Positions 40,820-49,550 of a stretch of 64,000 nt of DNA are shown piece after piece (positions within the stretch are counted from its first letter, which is position 1; each line of letters begins with the position of its first letter). Source of the stretch: Nocardioides humilatus (lineage in GTDB: Bacteria; Actinomycetota; Actinomycetes; Propionibacteriales; Nocardioidaceae). The stretch spans positions 1-64,000 of the forward strand of contig NZ_VUJV01000006.1 in the NCBI RefSeq assembly GCF_008373755.1, in the 5' to 3' direction. The translations under genes were made by a program, and so were the position numbers. Under the pieces are notes generated by a model, which ran no database searches, was not told the DNA's origin, and saw only the letters and a list, made by a program, of their open reading frames with translations.

Positions 40820-40834
40820 ATGCAGAGAGCGCAT
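40820..40834. promoter_or_regulatory. LysR-box candidate
   Basis: ATGC-AGAGAGC-GCAT is a dyad with the T-N11-A form typical of LysR recognition sites, 22 bases from the regulator start and about 59 from the MFS start. The position suits autoregulation and control of the divergent transporter. Confidence 0.5.
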
Positions 40835-40892
40835 GAAGATTGACGACAGATTGCATTGGACGTATGTCTTCCGGCCGGGGAGAGTCGGCGTC

Positions 40893-42131
40893 GTGAGCAC
40901 GCTCGCCCTCGACCGCACCGAACCCGGCTACCACCCGGGCATGCCCGACTACCGCCGTGTCGTCGGGGCGCTGTTCGCTGCCGGGTTGGGCACCTTCGCA
41001 CTGCTCTACAGCGCCCAGGCCCTCCTGCCGGAGTTCGTCACCGAGTTCGGCGTCTCCAGCGGATCCAGCACGATGGCGTTGTCGGTGACGACGCTCGGCC
41101 TGGGGGTCGCCCTCCTGGTCGCGGGTCCGGTCTCCGACGCGATCGGTCGCACCCAGCTGATCCATCTCTCCCTCGCGTTGTCCTGTTCCCTCGCCCTCGC
41201 GTGCGCAGTCGCGCCGACGTGGGAGGCGCTGCTCGCGCTGCGGTTCCTCGAGGGCGTTGCCCTCGCAGGTCTGCCGGCGGTCGCAACGGCCTACCTGCGC
41301 GAGGAGCTGCACGCGTCCACGCACGCCCGCGCCGCCGGTCTCTACATCGGCGGTACCGCACTCGGCGGTATGGCGGGGCGGCTCGTGACTGGTCCGGTCG
41401 GGGAGGTCGCCGGGTGGCGCTGGGCGCTGGTCTCGGCGGCGTTGCTCGGGATCGGGTGTGCGGTCGCCGTCCGTCTTCTCCTGCCGCCCTCGCGTCACTT
41501 CAGCCCCGGCCCGTCCGACGTGCGCACGGCCGTCCGGATGGGGCGCCGCGCCCTGTCGGACCCGGCGCTGCTCGCGCTCTACGGCGTCGGCGCCTGCACG
41601 GTCGGCGCTCTCGTCGCGGCGTTCAACGCGGTCGGGTTCCGGCTCGCCGAGCCGCCGTTCGGCCTGGGCTTGGCGGCTGCCAGCCTGGTCTTCCTCGTCT
41701 ACCCGCTCGGCACCGTGAGCGCGACGCTGTTCGGTCGCCTCGCCGACAGGTTCGGCCGGCGTGCGGTGATGCCGGCAGGCGCCTTCGTCGCGATCGTGGG
41801 AGTGGGCGTGACGTTGCCGGACGCGTTGCTGGCGGTCGTCGCCGGGCTCGGGCTCATCACCGTCGGATTCTTCGCCGTCCACGGCGTCGCGAGCGGCTGG
41901 GTGCCCGCCCGGGCGCACGCCGGCGGAGTCAGCACCGCGCAGGCCGCGTCCTTCTACCTCTTCGCCTACTACCTCGGCTCGTCGGTGTTCGGCAGCCTCG
42001 GTGGTGCGGCGTTCGCCCGCGGTGGCTGGGCGCTCACCGCGGCCTTCGTGGCGTTGCTGCTGACCGTGGCCGGCGTCCTCTCGTTGGTGCTGCGGCGCAC
42101 GCCGGTGCTGGTGGTCACCCCAGCGCCCTGA
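40893..42131 (+). CDS. MFS transporter (YnfM-like)
   Basis: A 412-residue transporter with twelve predicted TM helices. Motif A-like loops appear as GPVSDAIGRTQL (between TM2 and TM3) and GRLADRFGRRAV (between TM8 and TM9). The order matches inner-membrane MFS proteins of the YnfM group, often coded opposite a LysR regulator. Start GTG 40893 follows GGGGAGAG. Substrate unknown; drug or metabolite efflux is likely. It ends 16 bases inside the 3' end of cobC (convergent). Confidence 0.87.
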   Translation: MSTLALDRTEPGYHPGMPDYRRVVGALFAAGLGTFALLYSAQALLPEFVTEFGVSSGSSTMALSVTTLGLGVALLVAGPVSDAIGRTQLIHLSLALSCSLALACAVAPTWEALLALRFLEGVALAGLPAVATAYLREELHASTHARAAGLYIGGTALGGMAGRLVTGPVGEVAGWRWALVSAALLGIGCAVAVRLLLPPSRHFSPGPSDVRTAVRMGRRALSDPALLALYGVGACTVGALVAAFNAVGFRLAEPPFGLGLAAASLVFLVYPLGTVSATLFGRLADRFGRRAVMPAGAFVAIVGVGVTLPDALLAVVAGLGLITVGFFAVHGVASGWVPARAHAGGVSTAQAASFYLFAYYLGSSVFGSLGGAAFARGGWALTAAFVALLLTVAGVLSLVLRRTPVLVVTPAP

Positions 42132-43125
42132 GCTCCTCCAGGAACCGCTCGGTCGTCTCCGGCGGGCGTACGGCGATCCGCACCCACGAGCCGTCGAGGC
42201 CGGGGAACGTGTCCGCACGTCGTACGGCGACGCCCCGCTCCCGCAGTCGCGCGTGCACCCCGTTGCCGACCCGTGCCAGCACGAACGAGGCGGTCGACTC
42301 CAGGAAGCGAACACCGAGCTCGTCGAGCCCGGCCTCGAGCTGCTTGCGCCAGTCGGCGATCTCCTCAGCCCGCCGGCGGGACTCCTCGGCAGCCTCCGGC
42401 GTGCAGCACGCCTCGACAGCCGCGGCGGCGGTGGTCGACACCGACCAGGGCACCTGGCCCGCGGCGAGCGCCGCGACCGTCGCCGGATCGCCGGTGAGGT
42501 AGCCGGCGCGGATGCCGGGGATGCTCCAGTGCTTGGTCAGCGACCGGAGCACCACGAGACCGTCGTGGCGATCGCGCACCAACGACTCCGGCTCGCCCGG
42601 CACGCAGTCCATGAAGGCCTCGTCGACGACGACCGTGCGTCCGGGGCGGAGCAGGGCGCGGATCGCTGCGGCGGGATGCAGCACGCCCGTCGGGTTCGTC
42701 GGGTTGCCGACGACCACCAGGTCGGCGTCGTCGGGGACGGCAGCTGGGTCGAGCGTGAAGGGCGACGCGAGGACGACCTCGCAGACCTGGTGGCCGGCCT
42801 GCTTGAGTGCTGCGTGCGGCTCGGTGAACTGCGGGTGCACCACGACCGCCTTCCGCCACGGACGCAGGCGGGCGACAAGGGTGAAGGCCTCGGCTGCGCC
42901 GGCGGTGACCACGACCTCGTCGGTGGGACGCCCGTGGAGGGTGGCGACAGCGGCGCGCGCCCGGTCGCTCGAGGGGTAGGCGCCGACCTCGCTGAGAGAG
43001 GCGCGCAGCGCGGCGTCGAGCCACGGTGGTCGCGGGCCGGCGTAGACGTTGACCGCGAGGTCGAGGAGGTCGCCGACCTCGACGTCGCCATGATGGCGGA
43101 GGGGGTGCCGGAGCGGATCATCCAC
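42115..43125 (-). CDS. cobC: Threonine-phosphate decarboxylase-like aminotransferase (CobC)
   Basis: A 336-residue class I/II PLP enzyme close to histidinol-phosphate aminotransferases. PLP Lys198 lies in SLTKHWSIPGIRAGYL; NPTNPTG (141-147) and VVDEAFMD are conserved cofactor contacts. In the cobalamin operon such proteins make (R)-1-amino-2-propanol phosphate from threonine phosphate, needed by CobD (homologue of Rv2231c). GTG 43125 overlaps the cobB end by eight bases. It is the last gene of the ten-gene operon. Confidence 0.88.
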   Translation of the reverse strand: MDDPLRHPLRHHGDVEVGDLLDLAVNVYAGPRPPWLDAALRASLSEVGAYPSSDRARAAVATLHGRPTDEVVVTAGAAEAFTLVARLRPWRKAVVVHPQFTEPHAALKQAGHQVCEVVLASPFTLDPAAVPDDADLVVVGNPTNPTGVLHPAAAIRALLRPGRTVVVDEAFMDCVPGEPESLVRDRHDGLVVLRSLTKHWSIPGIRAGYLTGDPATVAALAAGQVPWSVSTTAAAAVEACCTPEAAEESRRRAEEIADWRKQLEAGLDELGVRFLESTASFVLARVGNGVHARLRERGVAVRRADTFPGLDGSWVRIAVRPPETTERFLEELRALG

Positions 43126-44470
43126 GGACGGCCTCCGCGAAGCGCCGCGCGAGCTGGGGATGGCCGGCCCAGTGGGTGTGCAGGTAGGACGCGTGGAGCG
43201 TCGGCGAGGCGAAGCCGACCTGGTCTCCCTCGACCGTCCACGCGGGCGTGGCACTGGCGCCGGGGGTGACGGTGGTGCGGTGGAACTCGTGTCCGGTGAC
43301 GACCTCGCCGACGCGCGTCAGGAGCGAGTCGCTGACAGCCGTCGCCTCGGGGTAGCGCAGCGTGAGCCGTTCGGTCATGACGGCGTCGGCGTCGAGGACG
43401 CCGGCCATCGGGGCACCGTCGAGGGTCTGGCACAAGTAGAGGAGACCCGCGCACTCCGCAACGGTCGGGAGGCCGTCGAGCACCGCCGTCCGGATCTCGT
43501 CGCGCAGGTCGACGTTGTCGGAGAGCGCCTTGGCGTGGACCTCCGGGAAGCCGCCGCCCAGGTAGAGGCCGCGGGTGCCAGCCGGCAGCGAGGTGTCGGT
43601 CGCCGGGTCGAACGCCACGACCTCGCACCCCGCGGCCTCGAGCAGCTCGGCGGTCTCCGCGTAGCGGAACGTGAAGGCGCGGCCGCCGGCGACGGAGACG
43701 CGGGGCGCCTTGGTTTCGAGGCTCGGCGCTGGCGCGCCTCGCATCTCAACCAGCGGGGTCGGCGACCAGGGCTCCACGTCCAACTCCGGCGCGCTCCGCG
43801 CGAGCGTGAGTACGGCGTCCAGGTCGATCGTCTCCGCGATCCGCTCCGCGAGCCGGTCGACCACGGCGGCGGCCTCCGCGCGCTCGGCGGCAGGGACCAG
43901 GCCGAGGTGGCGCGACGGCGTGGCGAGGTCGGGGTCGCGCGGGACGACGCCCAGGACGGGGAGCGAGATGGAGTCGCGGACCTCGGCTGCGTGGCGCGGT
44001 GATCCGGCCTGGTTGAGGATCACGCCGGCGATCTCGATCGTGGGGTCCCAGGTCGCCATCCCGTGCACGACGGCGCCGATCGAGCGTGACGAGCGGGAGA
44101 TGTCGACGACGAGCACGACCGGGGTGCGGGTCAGCGCAGCAACGTGAGCGGTGGAGGAGAAGCCGCGGGTGCCGATGCGGCCGTCGTACAGGCCCATCAC
44201 GCCCTCGATGACCGCGACGTCGGCGCCCTGCGCGCCGTGGAGGAGCAGTGGCGCGACGGTCGACTCGCCGACCAGGTGCGGGTCGAGGTTGCGGCCGGGG
44301 CGGCCGCACGCCAGTGCGTGGTAGCCGGGGTCGATGTAGTCGGGGCCGATCTTGTGGCCGCTGACCTCGTGACCCGCCCGCCGCAGCGCGGCCATCAGAC
44401 CGGTGGCGATGGTCGTCTTGCCCTGGCCGGTGGCCGGTGCAGCGACGACGAAGCGGGGGAGGGTCACCAC
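43118..44470 (-). CDS. cobB: Hydrogenobyrinic acid a,c-diamide synthase
   Basis: A 450-residue glutamine amidotransferase. The N-terminal ATPase domain has the P-loop APATGQGKTTIATGL and HKIGPDYIDPGYH. The C-terminal glutaminase domain has the Cys in VAECAGLLYLCQ, the GGGFPEVHA segment and terminal His residues (HASYLHTHWAGH). It amidates the a and c side chains before cobalt insertion. Tandem GTG codons (44470 and 44467) overlap the cobO stop. Confidence 0.95.
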   Translation of the reverse strand: MVTLPRFVVAAPATGQGKTTIATGLMAALRRAGHEVSGHKIGPDYIDPGYHALACGRPGRNLDPHLVGESTVAPLLLHGAQGADVAVIEGVMGLYDGRIGTRGFSSTAHVAALTRTPVVLVVDISRSSRSIGAVVHGMATWDPTIEIAGVILNQAGSPRHAAEVRDSISLPVLGVVPRDPDLATPSRHLGLVPAAERAEAAAVVDRLAERIAETIDLDAVLTLARSAPELDVEPWSPTPLVEMRGAPAPSLETKAPRVSVAGGRAFTFRYAETAELLEAAGCEVVAFDPATDTSLPAGTRGLYLGGGFPEVHAKALSDNVDLRDEIRTAVLDGLPTVAECAGLLYLCQTLDGAPMAGVLDADAVMTERLTLRYPEATAVSDSLLTRVGEVVTGHEFHRTTVTPGASATPAWTVEGDQVGFASPTLHASYLHTHWAGHPQLARRFAEAVRG

Positions 44471-45060
44471 TCGATGCCCTTCTGGCCCTTCTGGCCGGCG
44501 TCCATCGGGTGCTTCACCTTCGCCATCTCGGTGACCAGGTCGGCCACCTCCACGAGCTTCGCGTCGGCCCTACGGCCGGTGATCACGACGTGCTGGTGGC
44601 CCGGCCGGTTGGCGAGGGTCTCGATCACGTCGTCGATGTCGATCCAGCCCCAGTTGATCGGGTAGGTGAACTCGTCGAGCAGGTAGAGGTCGTGCTCCTC
44701 GGCGGCGATCCGTCGCTTGATCTCGGCCCAGCCCTCGGCGGCTGCGGCGGCGTGGTCGTCCTCGCTACCGCCCTTGCGCGACCACGACCAGCCCGAGCCC
44801 ATCTTGTGCCACTCGATGCTGCCGAAACCCGCGGGCAGCTGCTCGAAGGCGGTCTGTTCGCCGAGCCGCCATTTGGCCGACTTCACGAACTGGAAGATGC
44901 CGATGCTCCAGCCCTGGTTCCAGCCGCGCAGGGCGAGGCCGAACGCGGCGGTCGACTTCCCCTTGCCGTCGCCGGTGTGGACCATCACCAGCGGCCGGTT
45001 GCGGCGCTGCTTCGTGGAGAGTCCGTCCTCCGGCGTGACGAGTGGCTGTCCCTGTGGCAT
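44464..45060 (-). CDS. cobO: Corrinoid adenosyltransferase
   Basis: A 198-residue ATP:cob(I)alamin adenosyltransferase of the CobA/CobO type. P-loop GDGKGKST is at about residues 30-37; LALRGWNQGWSIGIFQFVKS, LLDEFTYPINWGWID and VVITGRRADAKLVEVADLVTEM are conserved. Start ATG 45060 overlaps the bluB stop by one base (TGATG). The longer reading frame that begins inside bluB is a shadow. Confidence 0.95.
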   Translation of the reverse strand: MPQGQPLVTPEDGLSTKQRRNRPLVMVHTGDGKGKSTAAFGLALRGWNQGWSIGIFQFVKSAKWRLGEQTAFEQLPAGFGSIEWHKMGSGWSWSRKGGSEDDHAAAAAEGWAEIKRRIAAEEHDLYLLDEFTYPINWGWIDIDDVIETLANRPGHQHVVITGRRADAKLVEVADLVTEMAKVKHPMDAGQKGQKGIEW

Positions 45061-45686
45061 CAGGCCCTCCAGCCTTCGTGGTGGATCGCGTCGGTGAGCG
45101 GTCGGCGGGCGCGCCAGCCGTGCCGTTCGAGATCGGGCACTGTCTCCAGGTGGGAGACCGTGCCCAGGCAGAGCCAGGCGATCGGCCGGACGCCCTCGGG
45201 GATGTCGAGGAGGTCGGCCAGGAACTCCTCGCGGTAGAAGGACACCCACCCGACGCCGAGGCCCTCGGCGGTCGCGGCCAACCAGAGGTTCTGGATGGCG
45301 AGCACGGTCGAGAAGAGCCCGGTGTCCGCGATCGCGTGCCGACCGAGCACATGGGTGCCGCCGCGCTGCTGGTCGTGGGTGACGACCACGCCCATCGACG
45401 ACTCGCAGATGCCCTCGATCTTGATCTTGTCGAAGGTGCCGCGCCGCTCCTCGGGGAGGGACGCAGCGAAGGTGTCCCGTTCGGTGGCGACGTGGTCGCG
45501 GAAGGCCCCACGGGTCGCTTGGTCGCGCACGACCACGAAGTCCCACGGCTGGCTCATGCCCACGCTCGGCGCCCGGTGGGCGGCCTCGAGGACCCGCAGC
45601 AGCTGGTCGTCGGGCACCGGCTCGCCCGTGAACTCGGCTCGGACGTCACGGCGCCGGGCGATGACGTCATAGAGCGCGGTGCTCAT
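45060..45686 (-). CDS. bluB: 5,6-Dimethylbenzimidazole synthase
   Basis: A 208-residue flavin-destructase of the nitroreductase fold that converts reduced FMN to the cobalamin lower ligand. Signatures are RRRDVRAEF, APSVGMSQPWDFVVV and EGLGVGWVSFYRE. The presence of BluB indicates oxygen-dependent lower-ligand synthesis and agrees with an aerobic organism. ATGA overlap with chlID. Confidence 0.94.
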   Translation of the reverse strand: MSTALYDVIARRRDVRAEFTGEPVPDDQLLRVLEAAHRAPSVGMSQPWDFVVVRDQATRGAFRDHVATERDTFAASLPEERRGTFDKIKIEGICESSMGVVVTHDQQRGGTHVLGRHAIADTGLFSTVLAIQNLWLAATAEGLGVGWVSFYREEFLADLLDIPEGVRPIAWLCLGTVSHLETVPDLERHGWRARRPLTDAIHHEGWRA

Positions 45687-47620
45687 GCCGCCCTCCCGCG
45701 GGCGACGGCGACCAGGGCCTCGGCACTGACCTCCGCGACGGGGACGTGCTCGGCGCCGAGCACGTCGGCGAGCACCCGGGCGAGCCCCATCTGCATCGGG
45801 CCGCTCTCGCAGTCGATGACGATCGAGGCGACGCCCGTCGCGGCGAGTCCGGCCGCGACCGCTCGTGAGCGCTCGACGGCGTCCTTGCCCGCGGTTGCGC
45901 GACCGTCGGTCACGACCACGAGCAGCGCGCGGCGCCGTGGGTCGCGGATCCGCTCGAGCTCGAGGATCTTCGTCGCCTCCAGGAGCCCCTCGGCGAGCGG
46001 CGTGCGCCCACCCGCCGGCAGCCCCTCGAGTCGCGCTGCTGCGATGTCCACCGAGCTCGTCGGCGGGAGGGCGAGGTCGGCCTGGTCGCCCCGGAACGTG
46101 ATCAGTCCGACCTTGTCGCGCCGTTGGTAGGCATCGAGCAGCAGGCTGAGCACGGCGGTCTTCACCTGCTCCATCCGCTTCCGTGCCGCCATCGACCCCG
46201 AGGCGTCGACGCAGAAGAGCACCAGGTTGGACTCGCGTCCCTCGCGGACCGCAACGCGGAGGTCCTCGGTCGTGAGCCGCAGCGGCCCCGAGGTCCGCCC
46301 GCGGGCGTGCTGGTGGGGGATCGCCGCCCGGATGGTCTCGACGAGGTGCAGGGATCCGCCGCCGGCCGTGGGCCGCTCGGCACCGACTCGGCGGCCGGTG
46401 TCGGTGATCGCACGGGATCGGCGGCCCGCTTCACCGCTGCCGATGCCGCGGACCGCGAACTTCTTCGTCCGGTACGGCGACGCAGCGGTCGCCGTCGTGC
46501 CTCCCGTCGGCGCGGAGGGGCTGGCGTCGTCAGGAGCGTCATGCGGTTCGCAATGTGGAGGGTGCGCGTCGTAGGACGTCCCGTCGTCCGTCGAGCCTGG
46601 ACCAGGATCGCCAGGACCGTCGGGATCTGGATCCGGATCCGGATCCGGGTCCGGCTCGGGGTCGAGGTCGTCCTCGCCCAGCGCCTGGTCGAGGAGGTCG
46701 TCGTCGAGGCCGGGGCTGTCGAACGGGTTGCGCCGCCGTCGGTGGGGGAGGGCGAGGCGGGCGGCGACCTCGATGTCCTCGAGCACGACGACCTCCCGCC
46801 CCTGCCACGCGGCATGGGCCACGGCCGTGCGGGCCATCACGATGTCGGCGCGAAGACCGTCGACCTCGAACGCCGCGCAGACCTCCGCGATCCGCAGGAG
46901 AGCCGCGTCGGACAGCACGACCTCGGGCAGGCTCTTCCGGGCGGCCGCGATCCGTGCCTCGAGAGCTGCCTCGCTGTCGGCATAGGCCGCAGCGAAGGCG
47001 TCGGGGTCGGCGTCATGGGCCATGCGTCGTCGTACGACCTCCGCGCGCAGCGCGGGCTCGCGCGGCGCCGCCACCTCGACCGTCAGCCCGAACCGGTCGA
47101 GCAGCTGCGGGCGCAGCTCACCCTCCTCCGGGTTCATGGTGCCGACGAGGACGAAGCGGGCGTCGCGCTCGACGGAGATGCCGTCGCGCTCGACGGTGAC
47201 CCGCCCCATCGCGGCCGCGTCGAGGAGCACGTCGACGAGGTGGTCGTGGAGCAGGTTGACCTCGTCGACGTAGAGGATGCCGCGGTGGGCCTTCACGAGG
47301 AGGCCGGGTTGGTAGTCAGCCCGGCCCTCGGAGAGCGCGCTCTCCAGGTCGATCGAGCCGAGCACGCGGTCCTCGGTTGCCCCGATCGGCAGCTCGACCA
47401 GGCGCGGCTGGTGACCCTCGACCGGCGGCAGCACGGCCGCCAACGCGCGCACGATCGTGGACTTCGCCGTGCCCTTCTCGCCGCGCACGAGGACGCCGCC
47501 GACCTCGGTCGAGATCGAGGTCAGGATCAGGGCGAGCGCCATCGGGTCGGGCCCGCCGGGTGCGTCGACATCGGCGCCGACGACGGCGCTGAAGGGATAG
47601 CTGCGCTGCGACGGTGTCAT
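45683..47620 (-). CDS. ChlI/ChlD-type AAA-VWA chelatase subunit
   Basis: A 645-residue fusion of an AAA+ ATPase and a von Willebrand A domain. Walker A is GEKGTAKST (47-55), Walker B ILYVDEVNLLHDH, and the MIDAS motif DASGSM is at 472-477, followed by the conserved TDGRATAG. Between them is an acidic linker with (Asp-Pro) repeats (DPEPDPDPDPDPDPD). It supplies the motor for CobN in organisms lacking CobS/CobT, and its place in the operon supports cobalt rather than magnesium insertion. It overlaps cobM and bluB by four bases each. Confidence 0.9.
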   Translation of the reverse strand: MTPSQRSYPFSAVVGADVDAPGGPDPMALALILTSISTEVGGVLVRGEKGTAKSTIVRALAAVLPPVEGHQPRLVELPIGATEDRVLGSIDLESALSEGRADYQPGLLVKAHRGILYVDEVNLLHDHLVDVLLDAAAMGRVTVERDGISVERDARFVLVGTMNPEEGELRPQLLDRFGLTVEVAAPREPALRAEVVRRRMAHDADPDAFAAAYADSEAALEARIAAARKSLPEVVLSDAALLRIAEVCAAFEVDGLRADIVMARTAVAHAAWQGREVVVLEDIEVAARLALPHRRRRNPFDSPGLDDDLLDQALGEDDLDPEPDPDPDPDPDPDGPGDPGPGSTDDGTSYDAHPPHCEPHDAPDDASPSAPTGGTTATAASPYRTKKFAVRGIGSGEAGRRSRAITDTGRRVGAERPTAGGGSLHLVETIRAAIPHQHARGRTSGPLRLTTEDLRVAVREGRESNLVLFCVDASGSMAARKRMEQVKTAVLSLLLDAYQRRDKVGLITFRGDQADLALPPTSSVDIAAARLEGLPAGGRTPLAEGLLEATKILELERIRDPRRRALLVVVTDGRATAGKDAVERSRAVAAGLAATGVASIVIDCESGPMQMGLARVLADVLGAEHVPVAEVSAEALVAVARGRAA

Positions 47621-48360
47621 GCGCGGGTCCTTCCCACGGAGTAGAGCCAGGACTCGCCCGCGCCGGCATCGGCGAGAGCGCGGCCGACGAGGATCACCGC
47701 GGCCTGGCGCAGGCCGGCCGCCTCGACCTGGTCGGCGATGTCGCCGACGGTGCCGCGCAGCACCACCTCGCCGGGTTGGGTCGCGCGGTGCACGACGACG
47801 ACCGGGCAGTCGGTGCCGTAGTGGGGCGCGACCTCCGCCATCAGGTCGCGGGTCCGGGTGATCGCGAGGTGCAGCACGAGGGTCGCCCCGGTGGCGGCGT
47901 ACGCCGACAACGACTCGCCCTCCGGCATCGCCGTCGAGCGCGCCTGGGTGCGGGTGAGGACGACCGACTGGGCGACCAGCGGGACGGTCAGCTCGCGGCC
48001 GATGAGCGCGGCCACTGCGGCGTAGGCGGGCACGCCGGGGGTGACGTCCCACGGCACCCCGGCCGCGTCCAGGCGTCGTCCCTGCTCGTGCAGCGCGGAG
48101 TAGAGGGAGGGGTCACCCGACGTCATGCGTACGACGTCGAGGCCTGCACCGTGGGCGTCGGCCATGACGGCGGTCATCTCGTCGAGGTCGAGCTTCTGCG
48201 TGTCGACGAGCCGGGCATCGGGGCGGCAGTGGCCGAGCACCTCGGCGTCGATGTAGGTGCCCGGGTAGAGGACGACGTCAGCCTCGGCGAGCAGGCGGGC
48301 GGCGCGCAGCGTGATCAGGTCGGCTGCGCCGGGACCGGCGCCGACGAAGTGGACGCTCAT
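47617..48360 (-). CDS. cobM: Precorrin-4 C11-methyltransferase
   Basis: A 247-residue SAM-dependent methylase. Signatures are VHFVGAGPGAADLITLRAARLL, LYPGTYID, TSGDPSLYSAL and PGVPAYAAVAALIGREL. Start ATG 48360 overlaps the cobL stop (ATGA). Methylates C11 of precorrin-4, making precorrin-5 for CobF. Confidence 0.95.
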   Translation of the reverse strand: MSVHFVGAGPGAADLITLRAARLLAEADVVLYPGTYIDAEVLGHCRPDARLVDTQKLDLDEMTAVMADAHGAGLDVVRMTSGDPSLYSALHEQGRRLDAAGVPWDVTPGVPAYAAVAALIGRELTVPLVAQSVVLTRTQARSTAMPEGESLSAYAATGATLVLHLAITRTRDLMAEVAPHYGTDCPVVVVHRATQPGEVVLRGTVGDIADQVEAAGLRQAAVILVGRALADAGAGESWLYSVGRTRA

Positions 48361-49550
48361 CGTGCCTCCTTCTGGAAGGTCCATTGGGTGACGGTCCGGA
48401 GTGGCTCCAAGCCGGTGCGGCCACCGAGCGGGGCCGCGTGCTCGACCGAGATGCGGGTCAGCTCGCCTCCGTGCCGGTGGTAGGAGGAGGCGAGGAGCTG
48501 TTCGGTCTCGAGGGTGACGCCGTGGGCGACCAACCGCCCTCCCGGCGCGAGCGCGTCGAGGGCGAGCGCAAGGACGTGCTCGCTGGCGCCACCGCCGACG
48601 AAGACGGCCTCGGGCGTGGGCAGCCCGACCAGGGCTTCGGGGGCACGACCGGTCACCACCTGGAGGCGAGGAGCGCCGAGGCGGGCGGCGTTGCGGACGA
48701 TCCGCTCACCGCGCTCCACGTTGCTCTCCACCGCGACCGCCTCGGTCAGCGGGTGGGCGCGCAGCCACTCGATCGCGACCGATCCCGCTCCGGCGCCGAT
48801 GTCCCAGAGGAGCGCGTGTGGTCGTGGGGCCAGCCGGGAGAGCGCGCTCGCCCGGAGGTCGCGCTTGGTCAGCTGCCCGTCGTGCTCGTAGGCGTCGTCC
48901 GGGAGTCCGGGGGCCCACGAGGTGGTGTCGGAGGCGCGACCGTCCAGGTCGAGGGCGAGCACGTGGAGCCGGGGCAGGCCATCGGTCCAGGTGTCGTCAG
49001 CCGTGCCGTCGATCCGCGTCTCCTCGGCCGAGCCCAGATCGCCCAGGACGGTCATCCGGCTCGCGGTCAGGCCCTCCTCGCGGAGCAGCTTCGCAACTAT
49101 GGACGGCGTGGTCTCGTCGGACGAGAGGACGAGCAGCCGCCGACCGGGAGCGAGCTCGCGGCGAAGGGTGTCGACGTCGCGTCCGACCAGGGTCACCACC
49201 TCCGACGACTCGGCCGACCAGCGCATCCGGGCTCGCGCCAGGCTGACCGACGAGACGGCCGGGTGGGCCTCCACCGCGATGCCCAGCGCGCCGAGGGTGG
49301 TGGCGATGCCCGAGCGGTAGGGGTCGCCGGAGGCGAGGGCGACGATCCGTTGACCGTCGTACTCCTGGAGGAGGGTGGGGAGGTCGGACAACGGCCGCGG
49401 CCACGCCCGACGGACCTGGCCCTCGACGGGCGGCACCAGGTCGAGGTGACGGTCGCCGCCGAGCAGGACCTCCGCGGCACGCAGGTGCTCCCGTGCCCCG
49501 TCGGCCAGGCCGGACCAGCCATCGGCGCCGATGCCGATGACCCGGATCAC
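48357..49550 (-). CDS. cobL: Precorrin-6Y C5,15-methyltransferase (decarboxylating)
   Basis: A 397-residue CbiE-CbiT fusion. The N-terminal half (about 1-195) is a tetrapyrrole methylase (VIRVIGIGADGW, ASGDPYRSGI, HPAVSSVSLA). The C-terminal half has a Rossmann SAM site DIGAGAGSVAIEWLR and GGGASEHVLALALDAL and decarboxylates. GTG 49550 overlaps the cobIJ stop (GTGA); the longer frame reaching back to 49625 is not needed. Full length for CobL. Confidence 0.93.
   Translation of the reverse strand: MIRVIGIGADGWSGLADGAREHLRAAEVLLGGDRHLDLVPPVEGQVRRAWPRPLSDLPTLLQEYDGQRIVALASGDPYRSGIATTLGALGIAVEAHPAVSSVSLARARMRWSAESSEVVTLVGRDVDTLRRELAPGRRLLVLSSDETTPSIVAKLLREEGLTASRMTVLGDLGSAEETRIDGTADDTWTDGLPRLHVLALDLDGRASDTTSWAPGLPDDAYEHDGQLTKRDLRASALSRLAPRPHALLWDIGAGAGSVAIEWLRAHPLTEAVAVESNVERGERIVRNAARLGAPRLQVVTGRAPEALVGLPTPEAVFVGGGASEHVLALALDALAPGGRLVAHGVTLETEQLLASSYHRHGGELTRISVEHAAPLGGRTGLEPLRTVTQWTFQKEAR

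Noticed and set aside
46620-46665. GGATCC-type hexamer repeat as a satellite or CRISPR-like array
   Set aside because: It is coding sequence for the Asp-Pro linker of the chelatase subunit; no spacers.
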